A stretch of DNA of 64,000 nucleotides from Roseibium sp. MMSF_3412 (GTDB lineage: Bacteria; Pseudomonadota; Alphaproteobacteria; Rhizobiales; Stappiaceae): contig NZ_JASHJI010000001.1 in NCBI RefSeq assembly GCF_030733265.1, positions 496,001 to 560,000 of the forward strand, in the 5' to 3' direction. A program made the translations under genes and the position numbers. This document shows positions 45,882 to 55,296 of the stretch, one piece after another; positions within the stretch are counted from its first letter, which is position 1; every line of letters begins with the position of its first letter. The notes under the pieces were generated by a model. That model did not search any database, was not told the DNA's origin, and worked only from the letters and a program-made list of their open reading frames with translations.

Positions 45882-47042
45882 TCAGGAACGACGCCAGGTG
45901 AGTGCCGAGCTGGCGGCGTAGTTCCAAACCGCTCCCATGACCGCACCGGCCGTTCCGGCGACCCACCAATAGGCCGGGTCCGCATAGATCAGGTTCGCGA
46001 CGCCGACATTCGCCAGCACGCCGACGGAACAGACCGCGTAGAACGTCACAAGACCGATCAGCGCGCGGAAACCACGCAAGCGCCGGTCCCGGTAGGTCAG
46101 CTGATTGTTCAGGAAGAAGTTGGACGTCATGGCAACGAAAGACGCGGCGGTCTGTGCAAGATTGAACTCCATCCCGCCCAGCAGGAAGAACCGCAAGGCG
46201 ACCAGGTGAACGAACAGCCCGCTGGCGCCGACAAGTCCGAACATCAGGAAGCGTACCGACACGATATCGCCGAAATACTTGGCCAGCAGGAGGCCGAAAT
46301 AGTCCAGCGTCACAAGCGTGTCGAGCTTGCTTTCGCCGTGCTGGCGTTCGCGGAACGTGAACGGGAGTTCTTTGATTTTCAGCGACCCGTTGGCGCTGGA
46401 GACCAGATCGAGCAGGATCTTGAAGCCTTGCGGCGACAGGCGCGGCGCCAGGGCCTCCGCCTTCTCCCGGCGCACCATGAAAAAGCCGCTCATGGGATCG
46501 CTCAAGGTGACATTCAGGAGTTTCTGCGCCAGGCCGTTGGCGATGTTCGAGCCCCATGCGCGAATTTTGGAAAGCCCCTCGCCGACCGTTCCACCCTCGA
46601 CCTTCCGGCTCGCCACGACGAGATCTGTCCCGTCAGACTTGATGGCTTCGAGCATCTTGGGCAACAGGGTTTCATCATGTTGCAGATCGGCGTCCATGAC
46701 GGCGACGAAAGGCGCGGAAGATGATAGGATACCTTCGATGCAGGCACCGGATAGCCCCCTGCGGCCGATGCGCCGGATGACCCTGACCCGGGGGTCGGCA
46801 GCTGCCAGCGACCGCGCGACTTCCGTGGTTCCATCGGGCGAATTGTCGTCAACGACAATCGCCTCCCAGGCAATTCCGGCAAGGGCCTTGTCGAGCAGCT
46901 CTATGAGCGGCGGAATGTTCTCGGCTTCATTGAAGCTGGGCAGAACAACGCTCAGCTCGGCAACCCGCGCAGCCGAAGCCTGCCGGGCTTCGTCCCAACC
47001 CGCTTCATCCGTGCCGTGTGCAATACTGGCTGCGCTGTCCAT
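45882..47042 (-). CDS. GT2 dolichyl-phosphate-sugar synthase fused to GtrA domain
   Basis: 386 residues. The N-terminal GT2 domain (about 28-250) has LSVVLPSFNEAENI, VVDDNSPDGT and the metal-binding DAD at 117-119 (MDADLQHDE), which is DPM1/ArnC-like. The C-terminal GtrA domain (about 255-380) has four membrane helices. Together they should load a nucleotide sugar onto polyprenyl phosphate at the cytoplasmic face; GtrA may help in flipping. First gene of the three-gene operon with the GT39 transferase and the YdjC-like protein. Confidence 0.88.
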   Translation of the reverse strand: MDSAASIAHGTDEAGWDEARQASAARVAELSVVLPSFNEAENIPPLIELLDKALAGIAWEAIVVDDNSPDGTTEVARSLAAADPRVRVIRRIGRRGLSGACIEGILSSSAPFVAVMDADLQHDETLLPKMLEAIKSDGTDLVVASRKVEGGTVGEGLSKIRAWGSNIANGLAQKLLNVTLSDPMSGFFMVRREKAEALAPRLSPQGFKILLDLVSSANGSLKIKELPFTFRERQHGESKLDTLVTLDYFGLLLAKYFGDIVSVRFLMFGLVGASGLFVHLVALRFFLLGGMEFNLAQTAASFVAMTSNFFLNNQLTYRDRRLRGFRALIGLVTFYAVCSVGVLANVGVANLIYADPAYWWVAGTAGAVMGAVWNYAASSALTWRRS

Positions 47043-47426
47043 GTTTCAACCTTGTTGCCCGATCAGGCTTCACCTTGGGAACCGTGAGGGCATCGCCTAT
47101 TTCCGAATTTGCGCGGACCATAGCCCGGCAAGCGTTAAATACAAGCAAAGAGATGACGCATCCCGGTAACGTCCCGACTTTCCGCACCTGTTTGAGGACG
47201 CCCGGCACGTTCGACCGCCTTTTGACGGGCAAGTGTGATGCAAAGATGGCTGACAGGAAACTTCGAAGGTCCTGATCCGCCGATCGGCATCGCTGCGTCC
47301 GGCCGCATGTGTGCTCCGCCTTGCCCTCACCTGCCGTTTCGTCTAGGACAACCGCAACTTATATGAGGCTGGCATCCGCTCTTGCGTCTGGTGCCGGCCG
47401 GGAACTCGCCGGGATCTGACGACTTC
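47043..47426. other. Divergent intergenic region before hisS
   Basis: About 380 bp between the GT2-GtrA gene and hisS. It must contain two promoters; I see no clear box, leader-peptide attenuator, riboswitch or structured RNA. Confidence 0.5.
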
Positions 47427-48893
47427 ATGGCCAAAAAACCGAACAAACTGAAGGCCCGCCTGCCGCGGGGCTTTGTCGACCGCTCTGCCGACGACATCCG
47501 GGCAACGGATGAAATGATCGGCAAAATCCGCGCGGTCTACGAGCAATACGGCTTCGACCCCGTCGAAACACCTGCCTTCGAATATACTGACTGTCTCGGC
47601 AAATTCCTGCCGGATACCGACCGGCCGAATGCCGGGGTGTTCTCGGTGCAGGACGATGACGAGCAATGGATGAGCCTGCGCTACGATCTGACCGCGCCGC
47701 TTGCCCGCCATGTCTCGGAAAACATCAACGAAATCCAGCTTCCCTACCGCACCTATCGCGCCGGCTGGGTGTTCCGGAACGAAAAACCCGGTCCGGGCCG
47801 GTTCCGCCAGTTCATGCAGTTCGATGCCGATACCGTTGGTGCTCCGGGCGTCCAGGCGGATGCGGAAATGTGCATGATGATGGCCGACACGATGGAAGCC
47901 CTCGGCATTCCGCGTGGCCAATACGTCATCCGGGTCAACAACCGGAAGGTTCTCGACGGCGTGCTGGAAAGCATCGGTCTGGGCGGCGAGGAAAATGACG
48001 AACGCCGCCTCACCGTCCTGCGCGCGATCGACAAGCTCGACAAGTTCGGCATTGAAGGTGTCCGTCTCCTGCTCGGCGAGGGCCGCAAGGATGACAGCGG
48101 CGACTTCACGAAGGGCGCGGGTCTGGAAGCCTCCGCCATCGACACGATCGCCGACTTTGTTGCCGGCACCGGATCCCTGGAAAACGAGGGCATAGCGGAA
48201 CTGAACACGATGGCCGGGATGTTCAAGGCCTGCGGCTATGGTGACGATCGGATCAAGATCGATCCGTCCGTCGTGCGCGGCCTCGAATATTACACCGGGC
48301 CTGTCTACGAGGCCGAACTGCTGTTCGACGTCACCAACGAAAAGGGCGACGTCGTCCAGTTTGGTTCTGTCGGTGGCGGCGGGCGCTATGACGGTCTGGT
48401 CAAGCGTTTCACCGGACGCGATGTTCCTGCGACGGGTTTCTCGATCGGTGTCTCGCGCCTGATGACCGCCCTGAAGAACCTCGGCAAACTCGGTTCATCC
48501 GACGTTGTTGCGCCTGTGCTGGTCACGGTGATGGACGGAGATGTCGACGCGCTCGGGCGCTACCAGAAAATGGTTCAGGACTTGCGCAGCGCCGGTATCC
48601 GAGCGGAAATGTACCAGGGCAATTGGAAGAAATTCGGCAACCAGCTGAAATATGCCGACCGGCGCAACTGCCCGGTCGCGATCATTCAGGGATCGGACGA
48701 GCGCGAAACCGGTGAACTGCAGGTCAAGGACCTGATCGAGGGCAAGCGGCTTTCCGAAGAGATCACCGACAACATCACCTGGCGCGAAAGCCGTCCGGCC
48801 CAGATCACGATCAGGGAAGCGGATCTTATTGAGACCGTGCGCGACATTCTGGACGGTCAGGCCGACGACCGCAGGCGTCAAAGCGAGGGCTGA
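47427..48893 (+). CDS. hisS: Histidyl-tRNA synthetase
   Basis: A class II synthetase of 488 residues charging tRNA-His. Motif 2 region [25 protein letters not shown], the histidine-binding [19 protein letters not shown] and motif 3 [34 protein letters not shown] are clear, followed by the anticodon-binding domain (VLVTVMDG...). It is longer than E. coli HisRS (424), with the extra length around residues 180-260 as in alphaproteobacterial forms. ATG 47427 gives the family N-terminus ([16 protein letters not shown]). hisZ follows after 3 bp. Confidence 0.96.
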   Translation: MAKKPNKLKARLPRGFVDRSADDIRATDEMIGKIRAVYEQYGFDPVETPAFEYTDCLGKFLPDTDRPNAGVFSVQDDDEQWMSLRYDLTAPLARHVSENINEIQLPYRTYRAGWVFRNEKPGPGRFRQFMQFDADTVGAPGVQADAEMCMMMADTMEALGIPRGQYVIRVNNRKVLDGVLESIGLGGEENDERRLTVLRAIDKLDKFGIEGVRLLLGEGRKDDSGDFTKGAGLEASAIDTIADFVAGTGSLENEGIAELNTMAGMFKACGYGDDRIKIDPSVVRGLEYYTGPVYEAELLFDVTNEKGDVVQFGSVGGGGRYDGLVKRFTGRDVPATGFSIGVSRLMTALKNLGKLGSSDVVAPVLVTVMDGDVDALGRYQKMVQDLRSAGIRAEMYQGNWKKFGNQLKYADRRNCPVAIIQGSDERETGELQVKDLIEGKRLSEEITDNITWRESRPAQITIREADLIETVRDILDGQADDRRRQSEG

Positions 48894-48896
48894 AAC

Positions 48897-50054
48897 ATGA
48901 CGGCGGCTCAGATACCCGGGCTGGACCCGAGCAGGATTGAAGCGGTTCTGGAGCTTTTCAGGGACGCGGGACATGCATTCGTCAGCCCGCCGATCCTCCA
49001 GCCCGCAGATGTCTTTCTCGACCTGACGGGCGAAGATATCCGGCGGCGTCTTTACCTGACCCACGGCAGCGACGGCACCGATCTCTGCCTGCGCCCGGAT
49101 TTCACCATTCCCGTGTGCCGTCATCATGTCTCTTCCGGCGGATCAAGTCTCCCGGCCGCCTATTGCTACAACGGGCCGGTGTTCCGCCAGCGCCCGGACG
49201 GTCTCGGCGAGATTCCGCAGCTGGGTGCGGAAAGCCTGGGACGTACAGATATTGCGGAAGCGGACGCGGATCTCCTTGCGCTTTCCGTGCGCGCACTGGA
49301 AACGTTCGGCGTCGAACAGGCAAACATCCGCATCGGAGATGAAACACTGTTCGCGGCCGTTTTGACCGAACTCGGCCTGCCGAGCGTCTGGCAGCGGCGT
49401 CTGCGCGATCTCTTCGGAGAAACCGACAAGCTGATGGCAGCCATCGACCGTATGGCCGGGGCCAACAGCGCTGACGACGACAGCCGCGCCGTCCGGCTCG
49501 GTTTCCTTTCCGCGCTCGAAGGCGCCGACCCGGAAGCGGCCCATGCAGTCGTCGAGGACCTTCTCTCGATCGCCGGGATTTCGGCCGTCGGCGGACGGAC
49601 ACCGAGCGAAATTGCCGACCGGTTCCTTGAACAGGCGGCGCTGACAAGTGCCGGCAAAGGCCACGAGAAGGCGGCGGCATCGCTTCGCGCCTATCTGGCC
49701 CTGAAAGCGGACGGAGCCAACTCTGTTGCCTGCCTGCGCACCTTCAGTTCCACTCACGGCCTCGATCTTGCCGCCCCGATCACAGCTTTCGAGCAACGTC
49801 TTGCCGCGCTGGATGCCAAGGGGATCGCGCCTGCGACCCTGTCGTTCGCGGCAGAGTTCGGCCGCCGTCTCGACTATTACTCGGGCTTCGTCTTCGAGAT
49901 TCATTCTGCTGCCGGAGAGACAGCGGGGCCGCTCGTCGGCGGTGGGCGGTATGACAGGTTGCTCACGCTTCTGGGTGCCGGTGCGAATGTGCCGGGAACA
50001 GGGTTTTCCATGTGGCTCGACCGCATCGCGGCCAATATCGGGACTGTCTCATGA
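48897..50054 (+). CDS. hisZ: ATP phosphoribosyltransferase regulatory subunit HisZ
   Basis: A 385-residue HisRS paralogue lacking the anticodon-binding domain. It keeps the class II core ([56 protein letters not shown]) but not aminoacylation activity. HisZ binds HisG to form the active, histidine-inhibited ATP phosphoribosyltransferase, the first step of histidine synthesis. It starts 3 bp after hisS and overlaps hisG by 4 bp, so all three are coupled. Confidence 0.93.
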   Translation: MTAAQIPGLDPSRIEAVLELFRDAGHAFVSPPILQPADVFLDLTGEDIRRRLYLTHGSDGTDLCLRPDFTIPVCRHHVSSGGSSLPAAYCYNGPVFRQRPDGLGEIPQLGAESLGRTDIAEADADLLALSVRALETFGVEQANIRIGDETLFAAVLTELGLPSVWQRRLRDLFGETDKLMAAIDRMAGANSADDDSRAVRLGFLSALEGADPEAAHAVVEDLLSIAGISAVGGRTPSEIADRFLEQAALTSAGKGHEKAAASLRAYLALKADGANSVACLRTFSSTHGLDLAAPITAFEQRLAALDAKGIAPATLSFAAEFGRRLDYYSGFVFEIHSAAGETAGPLVGGGRYDRLLTLLGAGANVPGTGFSMWLDRIAANIGTVS

Positions 50055-51025
50055 GCAAGCTGATCATCGCCATACCGTCCAAGGGCCGCCTCCAGGAAAA
50101 CACGCACGCGTTCTTCGGTCGGGCCGGATTGCAGGTTCTCCAGCCAGGTGGTGCCCGGAACTATCGCGGTGCGATCAGGGGATTGCCAAGCGTCGAAATC
50201 GCCTTCCTGTCCGCCTCGGAAATTGCACGGGAACTTGCCGACGGTTCGGTACATTTCGGCGTTACAGGTCTCGATCTGGTTGAGGAAAACATCGCGGACC
50301 CGGCCGGAACGGTTCATGTGGTCACCCCGCTTGGCTTCGGCCCGGCAGATGTCGTTGTCGCCGTTCCGAAAGCCTGGATCGACGTGGAAACAATGTCCGA
50401 TCTCGGCGATGTCGCCTCCGATTTCCGCGGCCGCCACGGCCGCCGTCTGCGTGTCGCCACCAAATACGTCAATCTCACGCGGAGCTTTTTCGCTGGCCAC
50501 GGGATCGCCGACTACCGGATCGTTGAAAGCGCCGGGGCAACGGAAGGGGCACCTGCTGCCGGTGCCGCCGAGCTCATCGTCGATATCACGACAACGGGAT
50601 CGACGCTTCACGCCAACAATCTCAAGATCCTGACCGATGGCGTGATGCTGAAAAGCCAGGCCAATCTCGTGGCATCGCTCAACGCTGACTGGTCGGCAAC
50701 CGCGCTCGATGGCGCGCGGGCCATTCTTGACCGGGTGGCGGCGGAGGAAGCAGCCCGCAATGTCAAACTGGTCAAGGCGGTTGTCGATGACCGGACCCAG
50801 GCATTGCGTTCGGTCAGCAAGGTCGGTGCGATCCAGCGCTTTTCGGAAAGCGACAATCTCAACCGGGTCAATGTGCTCTGCCCCGCAGATGCAGTTGCCG
50901 ACTGCGCCAAGCTTCTGATCGAGGAAGGTGCGGAAACGGTCACGGTCGAAACGCTGGACTATGTTTTCTCAAGGGAAAATCCACTATTCGCGCCACTCAG
51001 GCAAAAGGTCGCTGGTGAAGACTGA
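50051..51025 (+). CDS. hisG: ATP phosphoribosyltransferase catalytic subunit HisG
   Basis: 324 residues. It condenses ATP with phosphoribosyl pyrophosphate to start histidine biosynthesis. [15 protein letters not shown] opens the first periplasmic-binding-like lobe, and [21 protein letters not shown] is the phosphoribosyl-binding loop. The ATGA overlap with hisZ fixes the start at 50051. It is longer than the usual HisZ-dependent short form (about 210-230), with an added C-terminal segment of about 80 residues (from about 240) that does not obviously resemble the HisG long-form regulatory domain; other alphaproteobacteria also have HisG near this length. Confidence 0.94.
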   Translation: MSKLIIAIPSKGRLQENTHAFFGRAGLQVLQPGGARNYRGAIRGLPSVEIAFLSASEIARELADGSVHFGVTGLDLVEENIADPAGTVHVVTPLGFGPADVVVAVPKAWIDVETMSDLGDVASDFRGRHGRRLRVATKYVNLTRSFFAGHGIADYRIVESAGATEGAPAAGAAELIVDITTTGSTLHANNLKILTDGVMLKSQANLVASLNADWSATALDGARAILDRVAAEEAARNVKLVKAVVDDRTQALRSVSKVGAIQRFSESDNLNRVNVLCPADAVADCAKLLIEEGAETVTVETLDYVFSRENPLFAPLRQKVAGED

Positions 51026-51058
51026 AACATGGCCTGACGCGGGGCCACCCGGCTGTGT

Positions 51059-51955
51059 TCAGTTCAGCACTGTCGACTGCCTGAGCCGGTCGCGCGCCAG
51101 ATCCAGAAAGCTACGCACCTTCACAGAAACGCGCCGCCCCTCGTAGTGCACAAGATGAACCGGCAGGGGTTCGGGCTCAAAATCCTCAAGCACCGCCTGC
51201 AATGTACCGGACTGCAGGTCCGGCCCGACCTGGTATGACAGGGCGCGGGTCAGTCCCCACCCGGCGCGCGCCAGGGACGTCGCGGTCGCGACACTGGTCA
51301 CCGACAGTCTCGGATAAACCTTGACGACCCGATCCTGCGCTTTTCCGAAACGCCATTCATTGCTCGGCGTCACCGTTGCGGCGGCGACGATCTTGTGACC
51401 TGTCACGTCTTCCGGTGATTGCGGCACACCGTGCTCCTTGAAATAGTCGGGCGATCCGCAAACCACACGGCGCACGCTGCCGACCTTGACTGCCATCAGA
51501 CCCGATGCGGAAAGCGGACCGATGCGCACGCCGACATCCAGACCTTCCTCGGCCAGGTTCACGATCCGGTCGACCATCAGCATGCTCGCAGAGACACCCG
51601 GGAACCGGTCGAGATACTCCGCGACGATCGGTGCCACATAGATGCGCCCGAATTCGACCGGTGACGTAACCCGCAGGTACCCCTTTGGCCGTCCGACCGC
51701 ACCCGACACGGCCTCGTTCGCCGAACTCAGATCCGCCAGAATACCGCGCACCTCTTCAAGGTAGGTCCGTCCGACATCCGTGAGCCGCACCACCCGGGTT
51801 GTCCGCGTGAACAGGCGCGCGCCGAGACGTTCCTCCAGTTCATTGACCGCGCGTGTCGCCGAGGGAGCACTTATGTTCATTTGCCGGGCACCTGCCGCGA
51901 AACTCTCCGCTTCGGCAACGGCCACAAACACTTCGAGCGATTGCAGTCTGTCCAG
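51059..51955 (-). CDS. LysR-family [15 protein letters not shown] regulator, apparent CTG start
   Basis: 298 residues if started at CTG 51955: [48 protein letters not shown] is a complete LysR helix-turn-helix, followed by the periplasmic-binding-like effector domain. CTG 51955 has GGGAGG 5 bp upstream, and an in-frame TAA occurs six codons before it, so no upstream ATG is possible. The first GTG is eight codons in (51931) and would remove part of the conserved first helix. Divergent from the DUF1348-GST-flavoprotein operon, with a dyad suited to LysR binding between them. Confidence 0.88.
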   Translation of the reverse strand: MDRLQSLEVFVAVAEAESFAAGARQMNISAPSATRAVNELEERLGARLFTRTTRVVRLTDVGRTYLEEVRGILADLSSANEAVSGAVGRPKGYLRVTSPVEFGRIYVAPIVAEYLDRFPGVSASMLMVDRIVNLAEEGLDVGVRIGPLSASGLMAVKVGSVRRVVCGSPDYFKEHGVPQSPEDVTGHKIVAAATVTPSNEWRFGKAQDRVVKVYPRLSVTSVATATSLARAGWGLTRALSYQVGPDLQSGTLQAVLEDFEPEPLPVHLVHYEGRRVSVKVRSFLDLARDRLRQSTVLN

Positions 51956-51970
51956 GGTGGCCTCCCGTTA

Positions 51971-51987
51971 ATTTCAGAATTTGAAAT
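51971..51987. promoter_or_regulatory. LysR-type operator
   Basis: ATTTCA-GAATT-TGAAAT is a perfect 6-5-6 inverted repeat containing the T-N11-A pattern of LysR sites. It sits 16-32 bp upstream of the lysR start and about 100 bp from the divergent operon. Confidence 0.6.
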
Positions 51988-52090
51988 AATCACTTTCAAT
52001 TTTCCATTATTCTTTCGCGAATGCAAGAGCGCTACTTGTGTCTCCATCACATGGCACCGGGTTTCGGCCCAATCCAACCTGGACGACCAC

Positions 52091-52567
52091 ATGACACATG
52101 AAGCACCCCGTCACCCCTTGCCGCCTTTTACGGAAGAAACCGCGCGCCAGAAGGTCCGGCTTGCAGAAGACGGCTGGAATTCCCGCAATCCGGCCAAGGT
52201 GGCACTGGCCTATACGCCGGACAGCAAATGGCGCAACCGAGCGGAGTTTCCCGTGGGCCGGCAGGAGATCGAAGACTTCCTGACCCGCAAATGGGACAAG
52301 GAACTCGATTACCGGCTGATCAAGGAACTGTGGGCCTTCAACGGCAACCGCATCGCCGTGCGCTACGCCTACGAGTATCACGACGACAGCGGCAACTGGT
52401 TCCGTGCCTATGGCAACGAGAACTGGGAGTTCGACGAGAACGGCTTCATGGCCCACCGCCACGCCAGCATCAACGAGAAACCGATCCGGGAAGACGAACG
52501 GAAATTCCGCTGGCCGCTCGGCCGGCGTCCCGACGATCACCCGGGCCTGAGCGATTTCGGTTTCTGA
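52091..52567 (+). CDS. DUF1348 / NTF2-like protein
   Basis: 158 residues, a single SnoaL/NTF2-like cone domain of the DUF1348 group: [82 protein letters not shown]. The function is unestablished; such proteins bind small ligands or act as minor cyclases/isomerases. ATG 52091 is the family start. It heads an operon with a GST (31 bp downstream) and a flavoprotein, opposite the LysR gene, and is probably induced by the LysR ligand. Confidence 0.88.
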   Translation: MTHEAPRHPLPPFTEETARQKVRLAEDGWNSRNPAKVALAYTPDSKWRNRAEFPVGRQEIEDFLTRKWDKELDYRLIKELWAFNGNRIAVRYAYEYHDDSGNWFRAYGNENWEFDENGFMAHRHASINEKPIREDERKFRWPLGRRPDDHPGLSDFGF

Positions 52568-52598
52568 TCCCTCCAATCCAGCAAGGAAAGACGATTCC

Positions 52599-53225
52599 AT
52601 GACCACACCAATCAAGCTTTACAGAAATGCCAAGTCCGGCCATTGCCACCGCGTTGAACTGATGCTTTCCCTCCTGGGCCTTGCCTACGAGGCGATCGAT
52701 CTCGACATGGCCAACGGCGCACACAAGGCACCCGACTATCTGAAGATCAGCCCCTTCGGCCTGGTGCCCGCTATTGACGATGGCGGCTACACGCTTGCCG
52801 ACAGCAACGCCATTCTCATCTACCTCGTGCAGACCTATGCCAAGGGCTCGGACTGGCTGCCTGACGACCCGAAGGAAGCAGCCGAAGTGCAGCGCTGGCT
52901 GACGGTTGCCGCCGACAATATCTATGCCGGCCCCTGCGCGGCACGCCTGGTGAAGGTCTTCAACGTGCCGCTCGATCATCAGGCGGCGGTGAAAAAAGCA
53001 CATGACCTCTTCAAGATCATGGATGCGCATCTGACGGATCGCGCCTGGCTTGCAACCGGCAACATCACCGTCGCCGATGTCGCGGGCTACAGCTACATCG
53101 CACATGCACCGGAAGGCGGCGTCGATCTGGCGCCTTATCCGAACATCCGTGCCTGGCTTGAGCGGGTCGAGAACCAGACCGGCTTCGTGGGAATGGCCAC
53201 GTCGCCGATACCGGAACTCGCATAG
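52599..53225 (+). CDS. Glutathione S-transferase family protein
   Basis: 208 residues: the thioredoxin-like N-domain (IKLYRNAKSGHCHRVELMLSLLGLAYEAIDLD, ISPFGLVPAIDDGGYTLADSNAILIYL) and an all-helical C-domain (TDRAWLATGNITVADVAGYSYIAHA). The Ser/Cys in the SGHCHR segment could be the catalytic residue. The substrate is unknown. In an operon with the DUF1348 protein and a PNPOx-like/ferredoxin-reductase-like flavoprotein, it suggests detoxification of an electrophile. Confidence 0.92.
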   Translation: MTTPIKLYRNAKSGHCHRVELMLSLLGLAYEAIDLDMANGAHKAPDYLKISPFGLVPAIDDGGYTLADSNAILIYLVQTYAKGSDWLPDDPKEAAEVQRWLTVAADNIYAGPCAARLVKVFNVPLDHQAAVKKAHDLFKIMDAHLTDRAWLATGNITVADVAGYSYIAHAPEGGVDLAPYPNIRAWLERVENQTGFVGMATSPIPELA

Positions 53226-53296
53226 GAACCGACATGGCGCGCCGGGCCGGGCATCCTGACCGGCGCCGCCTCTCTTATTTGACAAGGAACAGCAAG

Positions 53297-54934
53297 ATGT
53301 TGACGTCGCTGGCGAACAACCCGTTTCACTCCGGAGAACTGGAAGCCCAGGCACGCGCCGGCGTTGGCGACGTCGCAAAATGGGCAGGCGGCTTCATCCG
53401 CGATTACCTGCCCGAGCAGCATCGCCTGTTCCACACATCTCAGCCTTTTCTGGTTGTTGCCGGCGGTGATGGCGACGACCAAACCTGGATCACCATCGTC
53501 GACGGCCCGGAAGGGTTCGCGAAGTCCCCCGATCCGCGCCGGATCACGCTGGCCACCGAACTGGAGGCAAGTGATCCGCTGGCCGGCGCGTTCAGGCAAG
53601 GAACCGATATCGGCGTACTGGGGATCGAACTAGCCACGCGCCGCCGCAACCGCTTCTGCGGGCGGGTAAGTTCGGGCGCGGACGGTTACACCATCGATAT
53701 TCGCCAGACCTTCGGCAACTGCCCGCAATATATCCACGAACGGGCATGGAAGCGGGTTCCGGGAACAGGAGCCGTCGAGGCCGTCCGCAGCCAGTCCCTC
53801 AGCGAGGATCAAATCGCGAGGATCTCGTCTGCCGACACGCTGTTCATAGGATCGGGCCATCGGGGTGAAGACGGTGCCGCGTCGAATGGCTTCGATGCCT
53901 CCCATCGTGGCGGCGCACCGGGTTTTGTGCAGGTGGTCGATGGCACGCATCTCAGGATACCCGACTACGCGGGCAACAACTTTTTCAACACGATCGGCAA
54001 TATTCTGTCGAACCCCCGGGTCGGCCTTCTGTTCGTGGACTTCGAAACAGGCGGCCTGCTGCACCTCACCGGGTGTGCCGCGATTGACTGGGATCCGAAG
54101 GGCGCAGAGGACCAGAATGCCTGGCGCTACATCGACGTGAGGATCGATGCCGTGCTTGACCGTCCGGGCGCGGTCGGGCTCCGCTGGACGAAACAGGATC
54201 ACCTGGCACGGCCCTTGCGGCTGACGGAGCGCGTCGAAGAGACGCCGGCCATTACGTCGTTTTACCTGGAATCCGCCGACGGTCGCCCGCTTGAGCCGTT
54301 CGCTGCCGGACAGCATCTTCCGGTCGAGATCCGGATACCCGGGCAGCCCGACCCTTCCAAGCGCAGCTACTCACTGTCGGGGTCTCCTGCCGACAGGACG
54401 CGCTACCGGCTGAGCATCAAACGCGAAGACAAGGGTCTGGTGTCGCGCTTCCTGCATGAGCACCTCCATGCCGGCGGCCTGATCGCGGCGCGCCAGCCGT
54501 CAGGCGATTTCGTCATCCCCTGCAATGACTGCCCTCTGGTGCTGGTCAGTGCGGGTGTCGGACTGACACCGATGCTGTCGATGCTGCATGCAAGCGCACA
54601 GCAACGAAACCGCCCGGTCTGGTACGTGCACGGCACCCGTAACGGCCGCGATCATGCCCTGCGCGAGGAGGTCGAACGGCTGGTCGCGACCAATGACCAC
54701 TTGCGGAAGAAAGTCTATTACAGCCAGCCGGACGATACCGACCTGCCCGGCAAGGACTATGACGGAAAGGGACGCGTGACCGCAGACAGGTTGCTCGCGC
54801 TGGGTGCCGGCCCGGACGCAAGGTACATGCTTTGCGGCCCGGCAGCCTTCCTGTCGGATATTCAAAACGGTCTCGAAGCTGCCGGGGTACCAGCGGACCA
54901 TATTCACTTCGAGACGTTCGGACCGACCGGGTGA
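53297..54934 (+). CDS. PNPOx-like domain fused to ferredoxin-NADP reductase-type flavoprotein
   Basis: 545 residues. The N-terminal half (about 1-300) is a pyridoxamine-5'-phosphate-oxidase-like split barrel (FLVVAGGDGDDQTWITIVDGPEGF, HRGGAPGFVQV, IPDYAGNNFFNTIGNILSNPRVGLLFVDFETG). The C-terminal half has the FAD-binding SYSLSGSPA and GLVSRFLHEHL, and the NAD(P) site LVLVSAGVGLTPMLSML ending FETFGPTG. Relatives usually add a C-terminal [2Fe-2S] ferredoxin domain, which is absent. ATG 53297 follows AGGAA. It is predicted to pass electrons from NAD(P)H through flavin to an unknown partner. Confidence 0.86.
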   Translation: MLTSLANNPFHSGELEAQARAGVGDVAKWAGGFIRDYLPEQHRLFHTSQPFLVVAGGDGDDQTWITIVDGPEGFAKSPDPRRITLATELEASDPLAGAFRQGTDIGVLGIELATRRRNRFCGRVSSGADGYTIDIRQTFGNCPQYIHERAWKRVPGTGAVEAVRSQSLSEDQIARISSADTLFIGSGHRGEDGAASNGFDASHRGGAPGFVQVVDGTHLRIPDYAGNNFFNTIGNILSNPRVGLLFVDFETGGLLHLTGCAAIDWDPKGAEDQNAWRYIDVRIDAVLDRPGAVGLRWTKQDHLARPLRLTERVEETPAITSFYLESADGRPLEPFAAGQHLPVEIRIPGQPDPSKRSYSLSGSPADRTRYRLSIKREDKGLVSRFLHEHLHAGGLIAARQPSGDFVIPCNDCPLVLVSAGVGLTPMLSMLHASAQQRNRPVWYVHGTRNGRDHALREEVERLVATNDHLRKKVYYSQPDDTDLPGKDYDGKGRVTADRLLALGAGPDARYMLCGPAAFLSDIQNGLEAAGVPADHIHFETFGPTG

Positions 54935-54940
54935 GTTTCG

Positions 54941-55132
54941 ATGAATGGATCCGGCACACAGGTGACACACGCAGATGCCGCGTCGCTGACGGACCGGATC
55001 AGGCTGCTGGAGAAGATGCTTGAGGCGCGGGACAAGGAGATCAGACGCTTGTCGGATGAATTGCAGGCCCTGAAGCAGGCGGCCTGGGCGACAGATGCCT
55101 GCGGCGACGACCTCTGGGACCTCGTTGGATGA
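54941..55132 (+). CDS. Small coiled-coil protein
   Basis: 63 residues starting 6 bp after the flavoprotein stop. Residues 15-50 form a regular amphipathic coiled coil (LTDRIRLLEKMLEARDKEIRRLSDELQALKQ) followed by a short acidic tail (DDLWDL). Codon use is GC-biased like that of the operon. The family is not recognised. It may be a dimerisation or scaffold partner of the flavoprotein, or a remnant of something larger. Confidence 0.5.
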   Translation: MNGSGTQVTHADAASLTDRIRLLEKMLEARDKEIRRLSDELQALKQAAWATDACGDDLWDLVG

Positions 55133-55296
55133 TCGTGAGCGATCTGCAGGGCTGGAACACTGCCGATTCGCCGTGGGACAAACTGCCTAGGAAGCAGGCC
55201 ACCGATTGATCGCAAGGCGCATCCGGTGTTTCATCACCAGCCGACAGCGAGCCCCCGGCCCCGCTCCCGTTTTTGCCGACAAAACAGAGACAGCCC

